Shown in pieces: positions 44,413-52,471 of a stretch of 64,000 bases of DNA. The stretch lies in assembly GCF_018069865.1 (NCBI RefSeq), contig NZ_JAGQDG010000003.1, forward strand, positions 552,564 through 616,563. The letters are read 5' to 3'. The notes beneath the pieces are model-generated. The model was given only the letters and a program-made list of their open reading frames with translations. It was not told the DNA's origin and did no database searches. The stretch is from Ideonella paludis. Lineage in GTDB: Bacteria; Pseudomonadota; Gammaproteobacteria; Burkholderiales; Burkholderiaceae_C. Every line of letters begins with the position of its first letter. Within the stretch, counting starts at the first letter, position 1. The position numbers were made by a program, and so were the translations under genes.

Positions 44413-46076
44413 ACACCCAGACTTTCCGCCCGTTCGTGCTGGCCGCCTCAATGGCTGCTTCCGTGGCTTTTGCGGCCCAGCCCGCCAACTCCGGCCTGCC
44501 TGCTCCGCTGCAACTGGCCGCTGCGCCTGTGGCTTCAGACCCTGCGCTGGAGGCCACCCCCCGCTTTGACATCACCATGAACAACGCCCCGGCCGCCGCG
44601 GTGTTTGCGCAGCTGGTGTCGAACACCCGCTACAACATGCTGGTCTCCCCGGACGTGACGGGCACCGTGTCGCTCTCCTTGCGCGACACCACCGTGATGG
44701 AAGCGCTGATGTCGCTGCGCGACCTCTACGGCTATGACTACAAAGTCCAAGGCAATCGCATCACCGTGTTCTCCAACGCGGTGCAGACACGGCTCTACCG
44801 CATCAACTACCTGCCAGGCCGCCGCCAAGGTGCCTCAGACATCCGGGTCTCGTCCAGCTCCATCACCCAAGCCGGTGGCGGTGCGGGTGGCCAGGCCCAA
44901 GGCGCGGGCAACAGCGCGGCTGGTGGCGGCAACAACGGTGCGGGTGGCGTGGGCTCTCGCGCTGAGGACTCCGCCCATGTGCGCACCACCTCGGATGCCG
45001 ACTTCTGGCGCGAGGTTCAGGCCTCCTTGACCGCACTGGTCGGCAGCACCAACGGGCGCCAAGTCGTGCTCAACCCTGCCGCTGGCGTGGTGGTGGTCAA
45101 GGCCACGCCGGGCGAGCTGCGCCAGGTCGAGTCCTACCTCAACGCGGTGCAAATCAACATCGAGCGGCAGGTGATGATCGAAGCCAAGATCGTCGACGTG
45201 GCGCTGGCCAACGACTCTCAACAGGGCGTTAATTGGGCGGCTTTCGGGTCTCTGGGCAGCGGCAAGATCAGCTTTGGCACCGCCGCCCCCGGCGCTGTGC
45301 TCGGCAACAGCGGCGACCTGAGCGACGGCAGCAACACCGCCACCCCGGGCGGCAGCTTCAAGCCCAGCACCGCCGGCGGCGGCATCTATGGCCTGGCCTT
45401 CCAGGCCACCAACTTTGCCGCCATGCTCAACTTCCTGGAAACCCAGGGCGATGTGCAAGTGCTCTCCAGCCCCCGCATTGCGACGCTCAACAATCAAAAG
45501 GCTGTGCTCAAGGTCGGCACCGATGAGCTCTACATCACCGGAGTGTCCAGCAACACCTCGTCGACGGCGACCAGCTCCACCAGCTCGCCGACCGTCACGC
45601 TGCAGCCCTTCTTCTCGGGCATTGCGCTGGACGTGACACCGCAGATCGATGACCAAGGCAATGTCATCTTGCATGTGCATCCCAGCATCAGCGTGGTGAG
45701 TGAGCGCCAAAAGAACGTGGACCTGGGCTCGCTGGGCCAATACAAGCTGCCGCTGGCCACCAGCGCGGTGAATGAAACCGACAGCATCGTCCGGGTGCGC
45801 GACGGCCAGATTGTGGCCATCGGCGGCCTGATGACGCACAACCAAAAGTTCGACAAGTCGGCCCTGCCGGTCTTGGGCAATGTGCCGCTGCTGGGCAATC
45901 TGTTTGGTCAAAAGGCCAAGGTCGATCGCAAGCGCGAGCTGGTCATCTTGATGAAGCCCACGGTGATCCGCAACGAGCAATGGCCGGAGTCGGACGCCGA
46001 CAGCCGGGCTCGCTCTGTGGGGCTGCCCGTGGTGCCCCTCAAGTCAGAACAGCAGGGCTCAGCCCAACGCCCCTGA
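44409..46076 (+). CDS. mshL: MSHA secretin MshL
   Basis: 555-residue outer-membrane secretin through which the pilus leaves the cell. A signal peptide (to about residue 22) is not followed by a lipobox. A short N-terminal STN/N0-like domain (about 50-130: FDITMNNAPAAAVFAQLV, TGTVSLSLRDTTVMEALM) precedes a Gly/Ala-rich linker (about 155-190) and an N1-like domain. The secretin core (about 245-535) has VMIEAKIVDVALAND, VLSSPRIATLNNQKAVLKVG, GIALDVTPQIDDQGNVILHV and the end PVLGNVPLLGNLFGQKAK. The core motifs are clear. It starts inside the mshK stop (ATGA). Confidence 0.94.
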   Translation: MNTQTFRPFVLAASMAASVAFAAQPANSGLPAPLQLAAAPVASDPALEATPRFDITMNNAPAAAVFAQLVSNTRYNMLVSPDVTGTVSLSLRDTTVMEALMSLRDLYGYDYKVQGNRITVFSNAVQTRLYRINYLPGRRQGASDIRVSSSSITQAGGGAGGQAQGAGNSAAGGGNNGAGGVGSRAEDSAHVRTTSDADFWREVQASLTALVGSTNGRQVVLNPAAGVVVVKATPGELRQVESYLNAVQINIERQVMIEAKIVDVALANDSQQGVNWAAFGSLGSGKISFGTAAPGAVLGNSGDLSDGSNTATPGGSFKPSTAGGGIYGLAFQATNFAAMLNFLETQGDVQVLSSPRIATLNNQKAVLKVGTDELYITGVSSNTSSTATSSTSSPTVTLQPFFSGIALDVTPQIDDQGNVILHVHPSISVVSERQKNVDLGSLGQYKLPLATSAVNETDSIVRVRDGQIVAIGGLMTHNQKFDKSALPVLGNVPLLGNLFGQKAKVDRKRELVILMKPTVIRNEQWPESDADSRARSVGLPVVPLKSEQQGSAQRP

Positions 46077-46130
46077 GGCGCCTGACCCCATCGCTCTCCA
46101 CACCATAAAAAAACTTGCAGGAATTCGCTC

Positions 46131-47843
46131 ATGGCTCGCCCGGAACGTGTCCGCCTTGGTGACTTATTGATCCAAGAAGGCCTGCTGACGTCAGAGCAGC
46201 TGACCCAGGCCCTGGAAGAACAGCGCCGCACCGGCCGCAAGCTCGGCCGCATGATTGTGGACAACGGCTTGGTCACCGAAGAACAGGTGTCCAAGGCGCT
46301 GGCCAAGCAGCTGCGCATGCCCTTCATGGATGTGGGCGCCCGCACGCTGCGGCCCGAGCTGGTCAAGCTGCTGCCGGAGGTGCAGGCGCGCCGTCTGCGC
46401 TCCGCCGTCCTGGAAGACACCGGGGTCAGCTACAAGGTGATGATGGCGGACCCGACCGACATCAACGCCTATGACGAGCTGGGCCGACTGCTCAAGCGCG
46501 ATATTGAAGTGGTGGTGGTCACCGAGACCAAGCTGCTGGCTGCCATCGACCGCAGCTACCAGCGCACCGACCAAATCGCTGGTTTGGCCAAGGAGCTGAC
46601 GAGTGAGCTGAGCGTCACCGAAGGCCGCTTGGGCGACATGCTGGGCCTGGGCAATGTCTCCACGGAAGACGCGCCGGTCGTCAAGCTGCTCTCGTCGGTG
46701 TTTGAAGAAGCGCTGCGTGTGCGCGCCTCGGACATCCACATTGAGCCCCAAGAGCGCAGCCTGCGCATCCGCTTCCGCATTGACGGCGTGCTGCATGTCC
46801 AGACTGAAGCCGACCCCAAGATTGCCAATGCGGTGGCGCTGCGCCTCAAGCTGATGTCGGGCTTGGACATTTCTGAAAAGCGCCTGCCGCAAGACGGCCG
46901 CTTCCATGTGAAGCTCAGCCACGGTGCGGTCGACGTTCGTATCTCCACGCTGCCGGCGCAGTATGGCGAGTCGGTGGTGATGCGACTGCTGAACCAAAAC
47001 GCGGGCCTCTTGGAGCTGCAAAAGCTCAATCTGCCCCCGGCCATGCTGGAGGCTTTGGAGCGTGCCATTGCCAAGCCCAGTGGCATGGTGCTGGTGACTG
47101 GCCCCACGGGCTCTGGCAAAACCACCACGCTGTACGCAGCGCTGAACCAGCTCAACACCACAGACCGCAAGATCCTGACGGCTGAAGACCCGGTCGAGTA
47201 CCGCTTGCCGGGCCTGAACCAAGTGCAGGTGCAAGAAAAGATCGACCTCAGCTTTGACCGCGTGCTGCGCGCCGCCCTGCGGCAAGACCCGGACATCGTG
47301 CTGATCGGTGAGATGCGCGACCAGAAGACCGCCGAGATTGGCATGCGTGCGGCCATGACGGGCCACCTGGTGCTCTCAACCCTGCACACCAACGATGCGC
47401 TCTCAACGCCCATCCGCTTGTTGGACATGGGGGTGCCCGCCTATATGGTGGCCTTGTCGCTGCAGCTGGTCTTGGCACAGCGCCTGGTGCGCGTGATCTG
47501 CCCGAGCTGCAAAGAGCCCTACACCTTGCTGCCCAAAGAAGTGGCCTGGACCCGCGCCGAGCTGGGCGATGCCACCGAAAGCACGCCCTTCTACAAGGGG
47601 CGCGGTTGCGGCTCTTGCAACCACACGGGCTACAGCGGCCGCACCGGGGTGTATGAGTTTGTCGAGATGACGCAGGAGTTGGTCGAAGCCATCAATCATG
47701 GTGAACCCAGCGCCTTCACCAAAGCCGCCAAGCGCCAAATGGCCGGCAACACCTTACGCCGCGATGCGGTGCGTCTGGCCATCGAAGGTCGCAGCACCAT
47801 CGAAGAAGCCATGCGCATCTCCAACCAGTTGGATGAATCCTGA
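46131..47843 (+). CDS. mshE: MSHA pilus extension ATPase MshE with c-di-GMP-binding MshEN domain
   Basis: 570-residue GspE/PilB-type hexameric ATPase that powers pilus assembly. The N-terminal MshEN domain shows the two 24-residue c-di-GMP motifs, RLGDLLIQEGLL...Q (8-31) and KLGRMIVDNGLV...Q (37-60), separated by exactly five residues as in Vibrio MshE. The ATPase part has Walker A GPTGSGKT (324-331), Asp box, Walker B IVLIGEMRD, His box HLVLSTLHTND, and the zinc-binding cysteines CPSC (457-460) and CGSC further on. Pilus extension is therefore probably controlled directly by c-di-GMP. mshG begins on the last base of the stop codon. Confidence 0.95.
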   Translation: MARPERVRLGDLLIQEGLLTSEQLTQALEEQRRTGRKLGRMIVDNGLVTEEQVSKALAKQLRMPFMDVGARTLRPELVKLLPEVQARRLRSAVLEDTGVSYKVMMADPTDINAYDELGRLLKRDIEVVVVTETKLLAAIDRSYQRTDQIAGLAKELTSELSVTEGRLGDMLGLGNVSTEDAPVVKLLSSVFEEALRVRASDIHIEPQERSLRIRFRIDGVLHVQTEADPKIANAVALRLKLMSGLDISEKRLPQDGRFHVKLSHGAVDVRISTLPAQYGESVVMRLLNQNAGLLELQKLNLPPAMLEALERAIAKPSGMVLVTGPTGSGKTTTLYAALNQLNTTDRKILTAEDPVEYRLPGLNQVQVQEKIDLSFDRVLRAALRQDPDIVLIGEMRDQKTAEIGMRAAMTGHLVLSTLHTNDALSTPIRLLDMGVPAYMVALSLQLVLAQRLVRVICPSCKEPYTLLPKEVAWTRAELGDATESTPFYKGRGCGSCNHTGYSGRTGVYEFVEMTQELVEAINHGEPSAFTKAAKRQMAGNTLRRDAVRLAIEGRSTIEEAMRISNQLDES

Positions 47844-49078
47844 TGGCTGAATTCGTCTACAGCGGCCGCACGGCCGACGGCATCGTCAACGGCACCCTGG
47901 ATGCCCCCAACGCCTCAGCGGTGGCCGACTTGCTGGCCGCGCGGGGGGTCACGCCGCTGGACATCCGGGAGAGCGACTCGCCCAGCAATGCCGAGGGGCT
48001 CTCGCGTGAGATCGACCTCTCGCGCTATTTCCCGCCCAAGGTCGAGACGGTGGACTTGCTGCTGTTCTCGCGGCAGCTCAATATTTTGATGCGCTCGGGC
48101 GTGCCCATCTTGCGGGCGTTGGCGGGCCTGACGGAGTCGGCCACCAATGTGGCCATGAAGAACACCTTGACCGAAGTGCGCCGCAGCCTGGAGTCGGGGC
48201 TGGACCTGTCCACCTCGCTGATGTCGCACCCCAAAGTCTTTGACACCTTTTATGTGTCCATGGTGCGGGTGGGCGAGATGACCGGCCGCTTGGATGACAT
48301 CTTCATCCGCCTGTTCAAACACATCGAGTTTGAGCAGTTCATGCGCCAGCAGGTCAAGGCCGCGTTGCGCTACCCGAGCTTCGTGATGATCGCGATGTTT
48401 GTGGCGGTGGGGGTGATCAATGCCTTTGTGATCCCGGCCTTCGCCACCGTCTTCAAGGGCTTCAATGCCGAGCTGCCTTGGATGACCAAGCTGCTGCTGG
48501 CCACCTCGGAGTTCACGGTCAATTATTGGTGGATCATCTTGGGCGCCATCGCGGCCATGGTGTTTCTCTTTCAGCGCTGGGTCGCCACCAAAGCCGGCAA
48601 ATTCATCTGGGATCGCACCAAGCTCAACATCCCGGTGGCCGGAAAGATTGTGCGGAAAGCCATGTTGTCGCGCTTCGCACGCAGCTTTGCGCTGGCGCTC
48701 AAAAGCGGCGTGCCGGTGGCACAAGCTCTGGGCGTCGTGGCCGCCACGGTGGAGAACAGCTACATCTCGCACAAGGTGGAAGGCATCCGCGAGAGCGTGG
48801 AGCGGGGCGAAACCATTCTGCGCTCCGCAGCCTTATCCGGCATTTTCACGCCCGTGGTGTTGCAAATGATCGCTGTGGGCGAGGAAACCGGCGCCATAGA
48901 CGAGCTGATGGAGGAGGTCGCGGACCTCTACACCAATGAAGTCGAGTACGAGCTCAAGACCCTGGGCGCGCAGATCGAACCCATCATGATCGTCTTCATG
49001 GGCATCTTGGTGCTGATCCTGGCCATGGGTGTGTTCTTGCCCGTGTGGGATTTGGGTCGTACGGCATTCAAGAAGTGA
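47843..49078 (+). CDS. mshG: MSHA platform protein MshG (PilC/GspF family)
   Basis: 411-residue polytopic inner-membrane protein, the platform on which MshE acts. It has two GspF domains (about 75-200 and 280-405) with LLLFSRQLNILMRSGVPILRAL and SRFARSFALALKSGVPVAQAL, each followed by membrane helices; a third helix pair is at about 215-245. The start MAEFVYSGRTADGIVNGTLDAPN is typical of the family. It overlaps mshE by one base. Length is usual for PilC/GspF. Confidence 0.94.
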   Translation: MAEFVYSGRTADGIVNGTLDAPNASAVADLLAARGVTPLDIRESDSPSNAEGLSREIDLSRYFPPKVETVDLLLFSRQLNILMRSGVPILRALAGLTESATNVAMKNTLTEVRRSLESGLDLSTSLMSHPKVFDTFYVSMVRVGEMTGRLDDIFIRLFKHIEFEQFMRQQVKAALRYPSFVMIAMFVAVGVINAFVIPAFATVFKGFNAELPWMTKLLLATSEFTVNYWWIILGAIAAMVFLFQRWVATKAGKFIWDRTKLNIPVAGKIVRKAMLSRFARSFALALKSGVPVAQALGVVAATVENSYISHKVEGIRESVERGETILRSAALSGIFTPVVLQMIAVGEETGAIDELMEEVADLYTNEVEYELKTLGAQIEPIMIVFMGILVLILAMGVFLPVWDLGRTAFKK

Positions 49079-49097
49079 GTGCTTTGTGCCGAAAAGC

Positions 49098-49610
49098 ATG
49101 GAGAAGGCCCACAACAAGCCGCTAAGGCGGTGGGGCCAAGGATTCGGATTGTTGGAGTTGGCCGTTGTGTTGATCATCACATCAGTGCTCTTGTCCCTGG
49201 CGCTGCCACGCTTCAGAGACGCACAGAAAGCCGCACGCCAGGTCATGCTGGTGCGCATGGCCAGCCAGATGCGCGCGGCGGCGGACCTGTTCTTTCTGCA
49301 GTGCCAAGCCCAAGGCGATGCGGCGCTGCGCCGCGACTGCGCGGAGCTTACGGTGGGCCGCATGGTGGTGCAGGGCGAGCACCGCTATCCGACGGCCTCA
49401 GTCAATGGCATTGGTCGACTCGTCGGCCTGTCGGCGGGCGAGCCAGCCGCCGCGCACTTCCAAGTGCGTGAATTTCTGGCAAACGGCGTGCCTGCGCTTT
49501 CAGTTCGGGTTCGTCCGGTCGAAGAAGCTTCCTGTGAGCTGATCTATGTGCAAGCCAAGGCCCCTGGTCAATGGCCTGCCGTGTCCCTTGTCCCTGAGTC
49601 CTGTCACTGA
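49098..49610 (+). CDS. Type IV prepilin-like minor subunit (MshB/MshF position)
   Basis: 170-residue prepilin. A basic leader (MEKAHNKPLRRWGQG) precedes FGLLELAVVLIITSVLLSLALP, a class III site with Glu at mature position 5 but with GLLEL in place of the usual TLIEL. The head contains Cys at CQAQGDAALRRDC and near the C-terminus (SCELIY, ESCH). ATG at 49098 is preferred; GTG at 49086 is an alternative. It lies 19 bases after mshG and 25 bases before mshA, where mshF/mshB stand in Vibrio. Sequence alone does not allow a one-to-one assignment. Confidence 0.78.
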   Translation: MEKAHNKPLRRWGQGFGLLELAVVLIITSVLLSLALPRFRDAQKAARQVMLVRMASQMRAAADLFFLQCQAQGDAALRRDCAELTVGRMVVQGEHRYPTASVNGIGRLVGLSAGEPAAAHFQVREFLANGVPALSVRVRPVEEASCELIYVQAKAPGQWPAVSLVPESCH

Positions 49611-49635
49611 CCTACCCCTAGAAAGGAGTCCTCCT

Positions 49636-50040
49636 ATGAAAACCCGCCTCCAACAAGGCTTTACGCTGATTGAGCTGATCGTTGTGATCGTCATTCTGGG
49701 CATCTTGGCTGCCACAGCCTTGCCCAAGTTCATCGACATGCGCTCCGAAGCCGAGGCTGCCGCCGTGCAGGGCATCGCCGGTGCCGCTGCGGCTGCCATG
49801 AACCTGAACTACAGCGGTTGCTCGCTGACCAACCATGTGGTGACCGCTGACAAGTGCGTCAAGGTCGACTCTTGCGACGACGTCAAGAACCTGCTGCAAG
49901 GCGGCTTGGATTCGGCCAAGTACCACCTCACCACCACCTCCTTGGGCAGCACCCTGGGCGGCACAGTCACCTGCGTGGCGACCTCGCAAGCCGCAAGTGC
50001 CGCGACAGCCAACTTCACTGGCATTCGCGCTGGTAACTAA
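49636..50040 (+). CDS. mshA: MSHA-type major pilin
   Basis: 134-residue prepilin. The eight-residue leader MKTRLQQG is cut before FTLIELIVVIVILGILAATALP, the most canonical pilin start in the window. The head is small with four Cys (SGCSL, DKCVKVDSCDD, VTCVATS) and ends in RAGN. A strong ribosome site AAAGGAG stands 7 bases before the ATG, and a strong hairpin follows the stop at 50076-50101. Both fit a highly expressed major subunit. Small size and position after the minor prepilin fit MshA. The two prepilins at 5253-6365 are larger relatives. Confidence 0.85.
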   Translation: MKTRLQQGFTLIELIVVIVILGILAATALPKFIDMRSEAEAAAVQGIAGAAAAAMNLNYSGCSLTNHVVTADKCVKVDSCDDVKNLLQGGLDSAKYHLTTTSLGSTLGGTVTCVATSQAASAATANFTGIRAGN

Positions 50041-50075
50041 AGCCGGGTGACGGTCAGTGACCACGGCCCGGTGAG

Positions 50076-50101
50076 GGCCGGCTGATCGCTGGGAGCCGGC
50101 C
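50076..50101 (+). terminator. Strong hairpin after the major pilin gene
   Basis: Perfect 8-bp stem GGCCGGCT / AGCCGGCC with a 10-base loop, 36 bases after the mshA stop. No T-run follows, so it is more likely a partial terminator or 3' stabilising element that raises mshA mRNA over the downstream minor pilin genes. Confidence 0.55.
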
Positions 50102-50229
50102 AGGGTCGCATCGGGCCCAAGCCAAGGGGGTGTGTCGAGAGACGCGCCCCTTTGCACTTGTTTTTCCAGCGGCCGCAAGCCATTCGGCTCGCTACATTGA
50201 AGTCAATGGGTTTCCTGTCGCGTTGCACC

Positions 50230-50838
50230 ATGGTTTCTCTTCGTCGTCTCGCCTCCGCGCATCGCGCTCGTGGCTTTGCCTTGTTCGAAGTCCTGGCTGC
50301 CATGATGGTGTTGTCCGTCAGCTTCTTGGGGACGGCCATGCTGCTGGCCAAGACGGCACGTGAAGGACGCTCTGCGGTGTTCCTCAGCCGCGCAGCAGTG
50401 CTGGCCAGCGACATGGCGGAACGCATGCGGGTCAGCCCGGGCGCCAAAGCGTCCTACAACCTTCACGCCAGCTTCAGCTACCAACAGGCTGCCAATAGCG
50501 TGACCATGATGGGCAACTGTGGCGGCCTCTACACCGTACCCGGCGCGACGCCCACCACCCTGGGTGACTGCACAGGTCCGCAGCAAACGGCCTACTACGA
50601 CGTCACCACCTGGCTCAACCAAATTCGCTATGGCTTACCTGGTGGCACAGGGTTCATTTTCCCGCCCACGCCGACACGGTCCACGCACATCATTGCGGTC
50701 GCCTGGATGGAACCCGTCGTACAGACCTCCCAGACGGGGGTCATCGAAAGCGTCAACCAGAAATGCAGTGCCCTCCCTGGCGCTAGCTTGGCTGCGCCTG
50801 ACAACGTGCGTTGCTATGCCATGGAGATCCAGCTGTGA
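50230..50838 (+). CDS. Minor prepilin, PilV/MshD-like
   Basis: 202-residue prepilin-like protein. The leader (MVSLRRLASAHRARG) precedes FALFEVLAAMMVLSVSFLGTAML, the PilV-type pattern with Glu at mature position 5. The body resembles PilV in VFLSRAAVLASDMAERMRVSP near the helix end and in HIIAVAWMEP near the C-terminus, and has Cys at GNCGG, GDCTG, NQKCSA and RCYAM. ATG at 50230 is a choice of convenience; ATG at 50206 is also possible and neither has a clear ribosome site. It starts the minor-pilin block (PilV, PilW, PilX, PilY1 order) that forms the pilus tip complex in type IVa systems. Confidence 0.82.
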   Translation: MVSLRRLASAHRARGFALFEVLAAMMVLSVSFLGTAMLLAKTAREGRSAVFLSRAAVLASDMAERMRVSPGAKASYNLHASFSYQQAANSVTMMGNCGGLYTVPGATPTTLGDCTGPQQTAYYDVTTWLNQIRYGLPGGTGFIFPPTPTRSTHIIAVAWMEPVVQTSQTGVIESVNQKCSALPGASLAAPDNVRCYAMEIQL

Positions 50839-51821
50839 GCCGCTCTGCGCCACATCGCCCAGCTCGGGGCATGACCTTGATTGAGTTGATGGTCGCGCTG
50901 CTGCTCGGGCTGTTGGTGGCCGGCGCAGCGGTGGGCACCTTCTTGGCCTCTTCGCAGATGGCTCGCAGCATGCGCGGGGCTGCCGTGGTCAATGACGGCG
51001 GACAGAGCGTGGTCGGATACCTCTCGCAGCAGTTGCGCAGTGCGGGGCACCTGGATCTCATGGGCCAGGAGGGCCAATGGGGCTTGCTGCAGCAGATGGA
51101 CGACCAGCCGGCCCCGAGCACGGGAGATGGCAGTGCCCTGTCCCTGTCAGTGGCCAGCACCTATCCTGGCTTGTTTGCCCTTCATGGTTGCAACCAGGCC
51201 TACACCAGCGCCAGTCAGCTGCTCAACTACAGCTGTGCAGCCGGGGGCAGCAACTTGGCAGCCTCAGTCACGGTGGCCTACCAAGTGTTGACCAGCCCCA
51301 ACGGTTGGTTGGCCCCCAGTTTGATCTCGGCGCTGAACGTGAACCGGGGCTTTCAAACCGACTGCGGCGGTCGTGGCACACGCGCCAGCGACAGCCCGTC
51401 TGCCAGCCCCAGCGGTGACGCGGTGGTGAACCGCTATTACCTCGACGTGAGCAACCGGCGCCTCATGTGTGTGGGCAACGGCAACCCCGCGCAGCCGGTG
51501 CAAATTGCCGCCGATATTGAGCAGTTTCAAGTGCTTTACGGTGTGGCTCAGGCAGACATGAGCAATGGCGAGATGCTCAAGAACTACCTCACGGCGGATG
51601 AGGTGAATGCCTTGGTCAACGGGTGGCCCAACGTGGTCGCCGTGCAGGTCTGCGCATTGGCTGTGGCGGAGCCCGGCTCGGCGGCGGCCGCAAGCACCAA
51701 TGTGTTCAACGTGGACTGCGCAGGTCGCCCTGTGGAGAGCCGCGACGGTCGTCTGCGCCGCGCCCACCGCGCCATCATCAACCTTCGCGCGGCCTCGCGC
51801 AGTGCGACGAGCTTGCGATGA
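50835..51821 (+). CDS. Minor prepilin, PilW/MshO-like
   Basis: 328-residue prepilin-like protein. The leader ends RPARG before MTLIELMVALLLGLLVAGAAVGTFL, the PilW pattern with Glu at mature position 5. The rest is the long PilW-type head with VVNDGGQSVVGYLSQQLRSAGH after the helix and IEQFQVLYGVAQ in the second half. GTG at 50835 overlaps the previous stop by four bases (GTGA) and gives a normal leader; the upstream frame is inside pilV. It is coupled to the PilX-like gene by another ATGA overlap. Confidence 0.84.
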   Translation: MSRSAPHRPARGMTLIELMVALLLGLLVAGAAVGTFLASSQMARSMRGAAVVNDGGQSVVGYLSQQLRSAGHLDLMGQEGQWGLLQQMDDQPAPSTGDGSALSLSVASTYPGLFALHGCNQAYTSASQLLNYSCAAGGSNLAASVTVAYQVLTSPNGWLAPSLISALNVNRGFQTDCGGRGTRASDSPSASPSGDAVVNRYYLDVSNRRLMCVGNGNPAQPVQIAADIEQFQVLYGVAQADMSNGEMLKNYLTADEVNALVNGWPNVVAVQVCALAVAEPGSAAAASTNVFNVDCAGRPVESRDGRLRRAHRAIINLRAASRSATSLR

Positions 51822-52471
51822 CCCATCACCTCATGGTTCCTGTGGCCCGCTTGCGGCCCTACCCCACCCGAGCGAGGCAGCGCGGTGCAGCGCTGTGGAC
51901 GGTGGTGGTGTTGTCGCTGCTCTTGGGTCTGCTGGCCCTGGCGCAGACCTCCGGGGTGATGAGCCAGTTCAAGAGTGCTCGCAATGAGCGCGACATGGCC
52001 ATTGCCCGCCAAGCGGCCGAAGCCGCACTGCGCGATGCGGAAGCTGAGGTGACCTGCCAGGTCTGGCAGAGCGGTGTGCTGACCCCCACCTTGGCCACCG
52101 AGCGCCCCGCCTTGGGCAGCCACTGCGACAGCCTGACCCCCGCGTGCACCTCCTTGATGCCGCAGCAAGATCGTCCGGGCATTCGCATCCTGGGCAAGTC
52201 GCCCCCGGTGGCGCCTGCGGCCATCGACTGGTCCCAGGCGCGCGGTGCTTGCAGCGATGGCGCCTGCGCGGTCGAGCTGGGTGAGAAGACGTCCGCGTCG
52301 GCCCTCTCTGAAGTGGCGCGCCAGCCCAAATATCACGTTGACGTGCTGGATGCCGATCTCACCGGTGCGCCGGGCGCCGCCGTTCCCCTGTTTCGCATTT
52401 CGGCGCGCGGCTATGGCGCCACGGCGGCCACGGTCGTCGATCTTCAAGAGGTGTATAGACCATGTCGCTGA
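51818..52471 (+). CDS. PilX/MshP-like pilus assembly protein
   Basis: 217-residue protein with a basic leader and one helix (RQRGAALWTVVVLSLLLGLLAL), the PilX/MshP pattern in which the consensus Glu5 is not present (GAALW). The helix is followed by SARNERDMAIARQAAEAALRDAEAEV, a segment typical of PilX. The head has Cys in CQVW, SHCDS, PACTS and ACSDGAC, and ends YRPCR. ATG at 51818 overlaps the PilW-like stop as ATGA, and its own end overlaps pilY1 by ten bases. In type IVa systems PilX and PilY1 act together at the pilus tip. Confidence 0.82.
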   Translation: MTHHLMVPVARLRPYPTRARQRGAALWTVVVLSLLLGLLALAQTSGVMSQFKSARNERDMAIARQAAEAALRDAEAEVTCQVWQSGVLTPTLATERPALGSHCDSLTPACTSLMPQQDRPGIRILGKSPPVAPAAIDWSQARGACSDGACAVELGEKTSASALSEVARQPKYHVDVLDADLTGAPGAAVPLFRISARGYGATAATVVDLQEVYRPCR

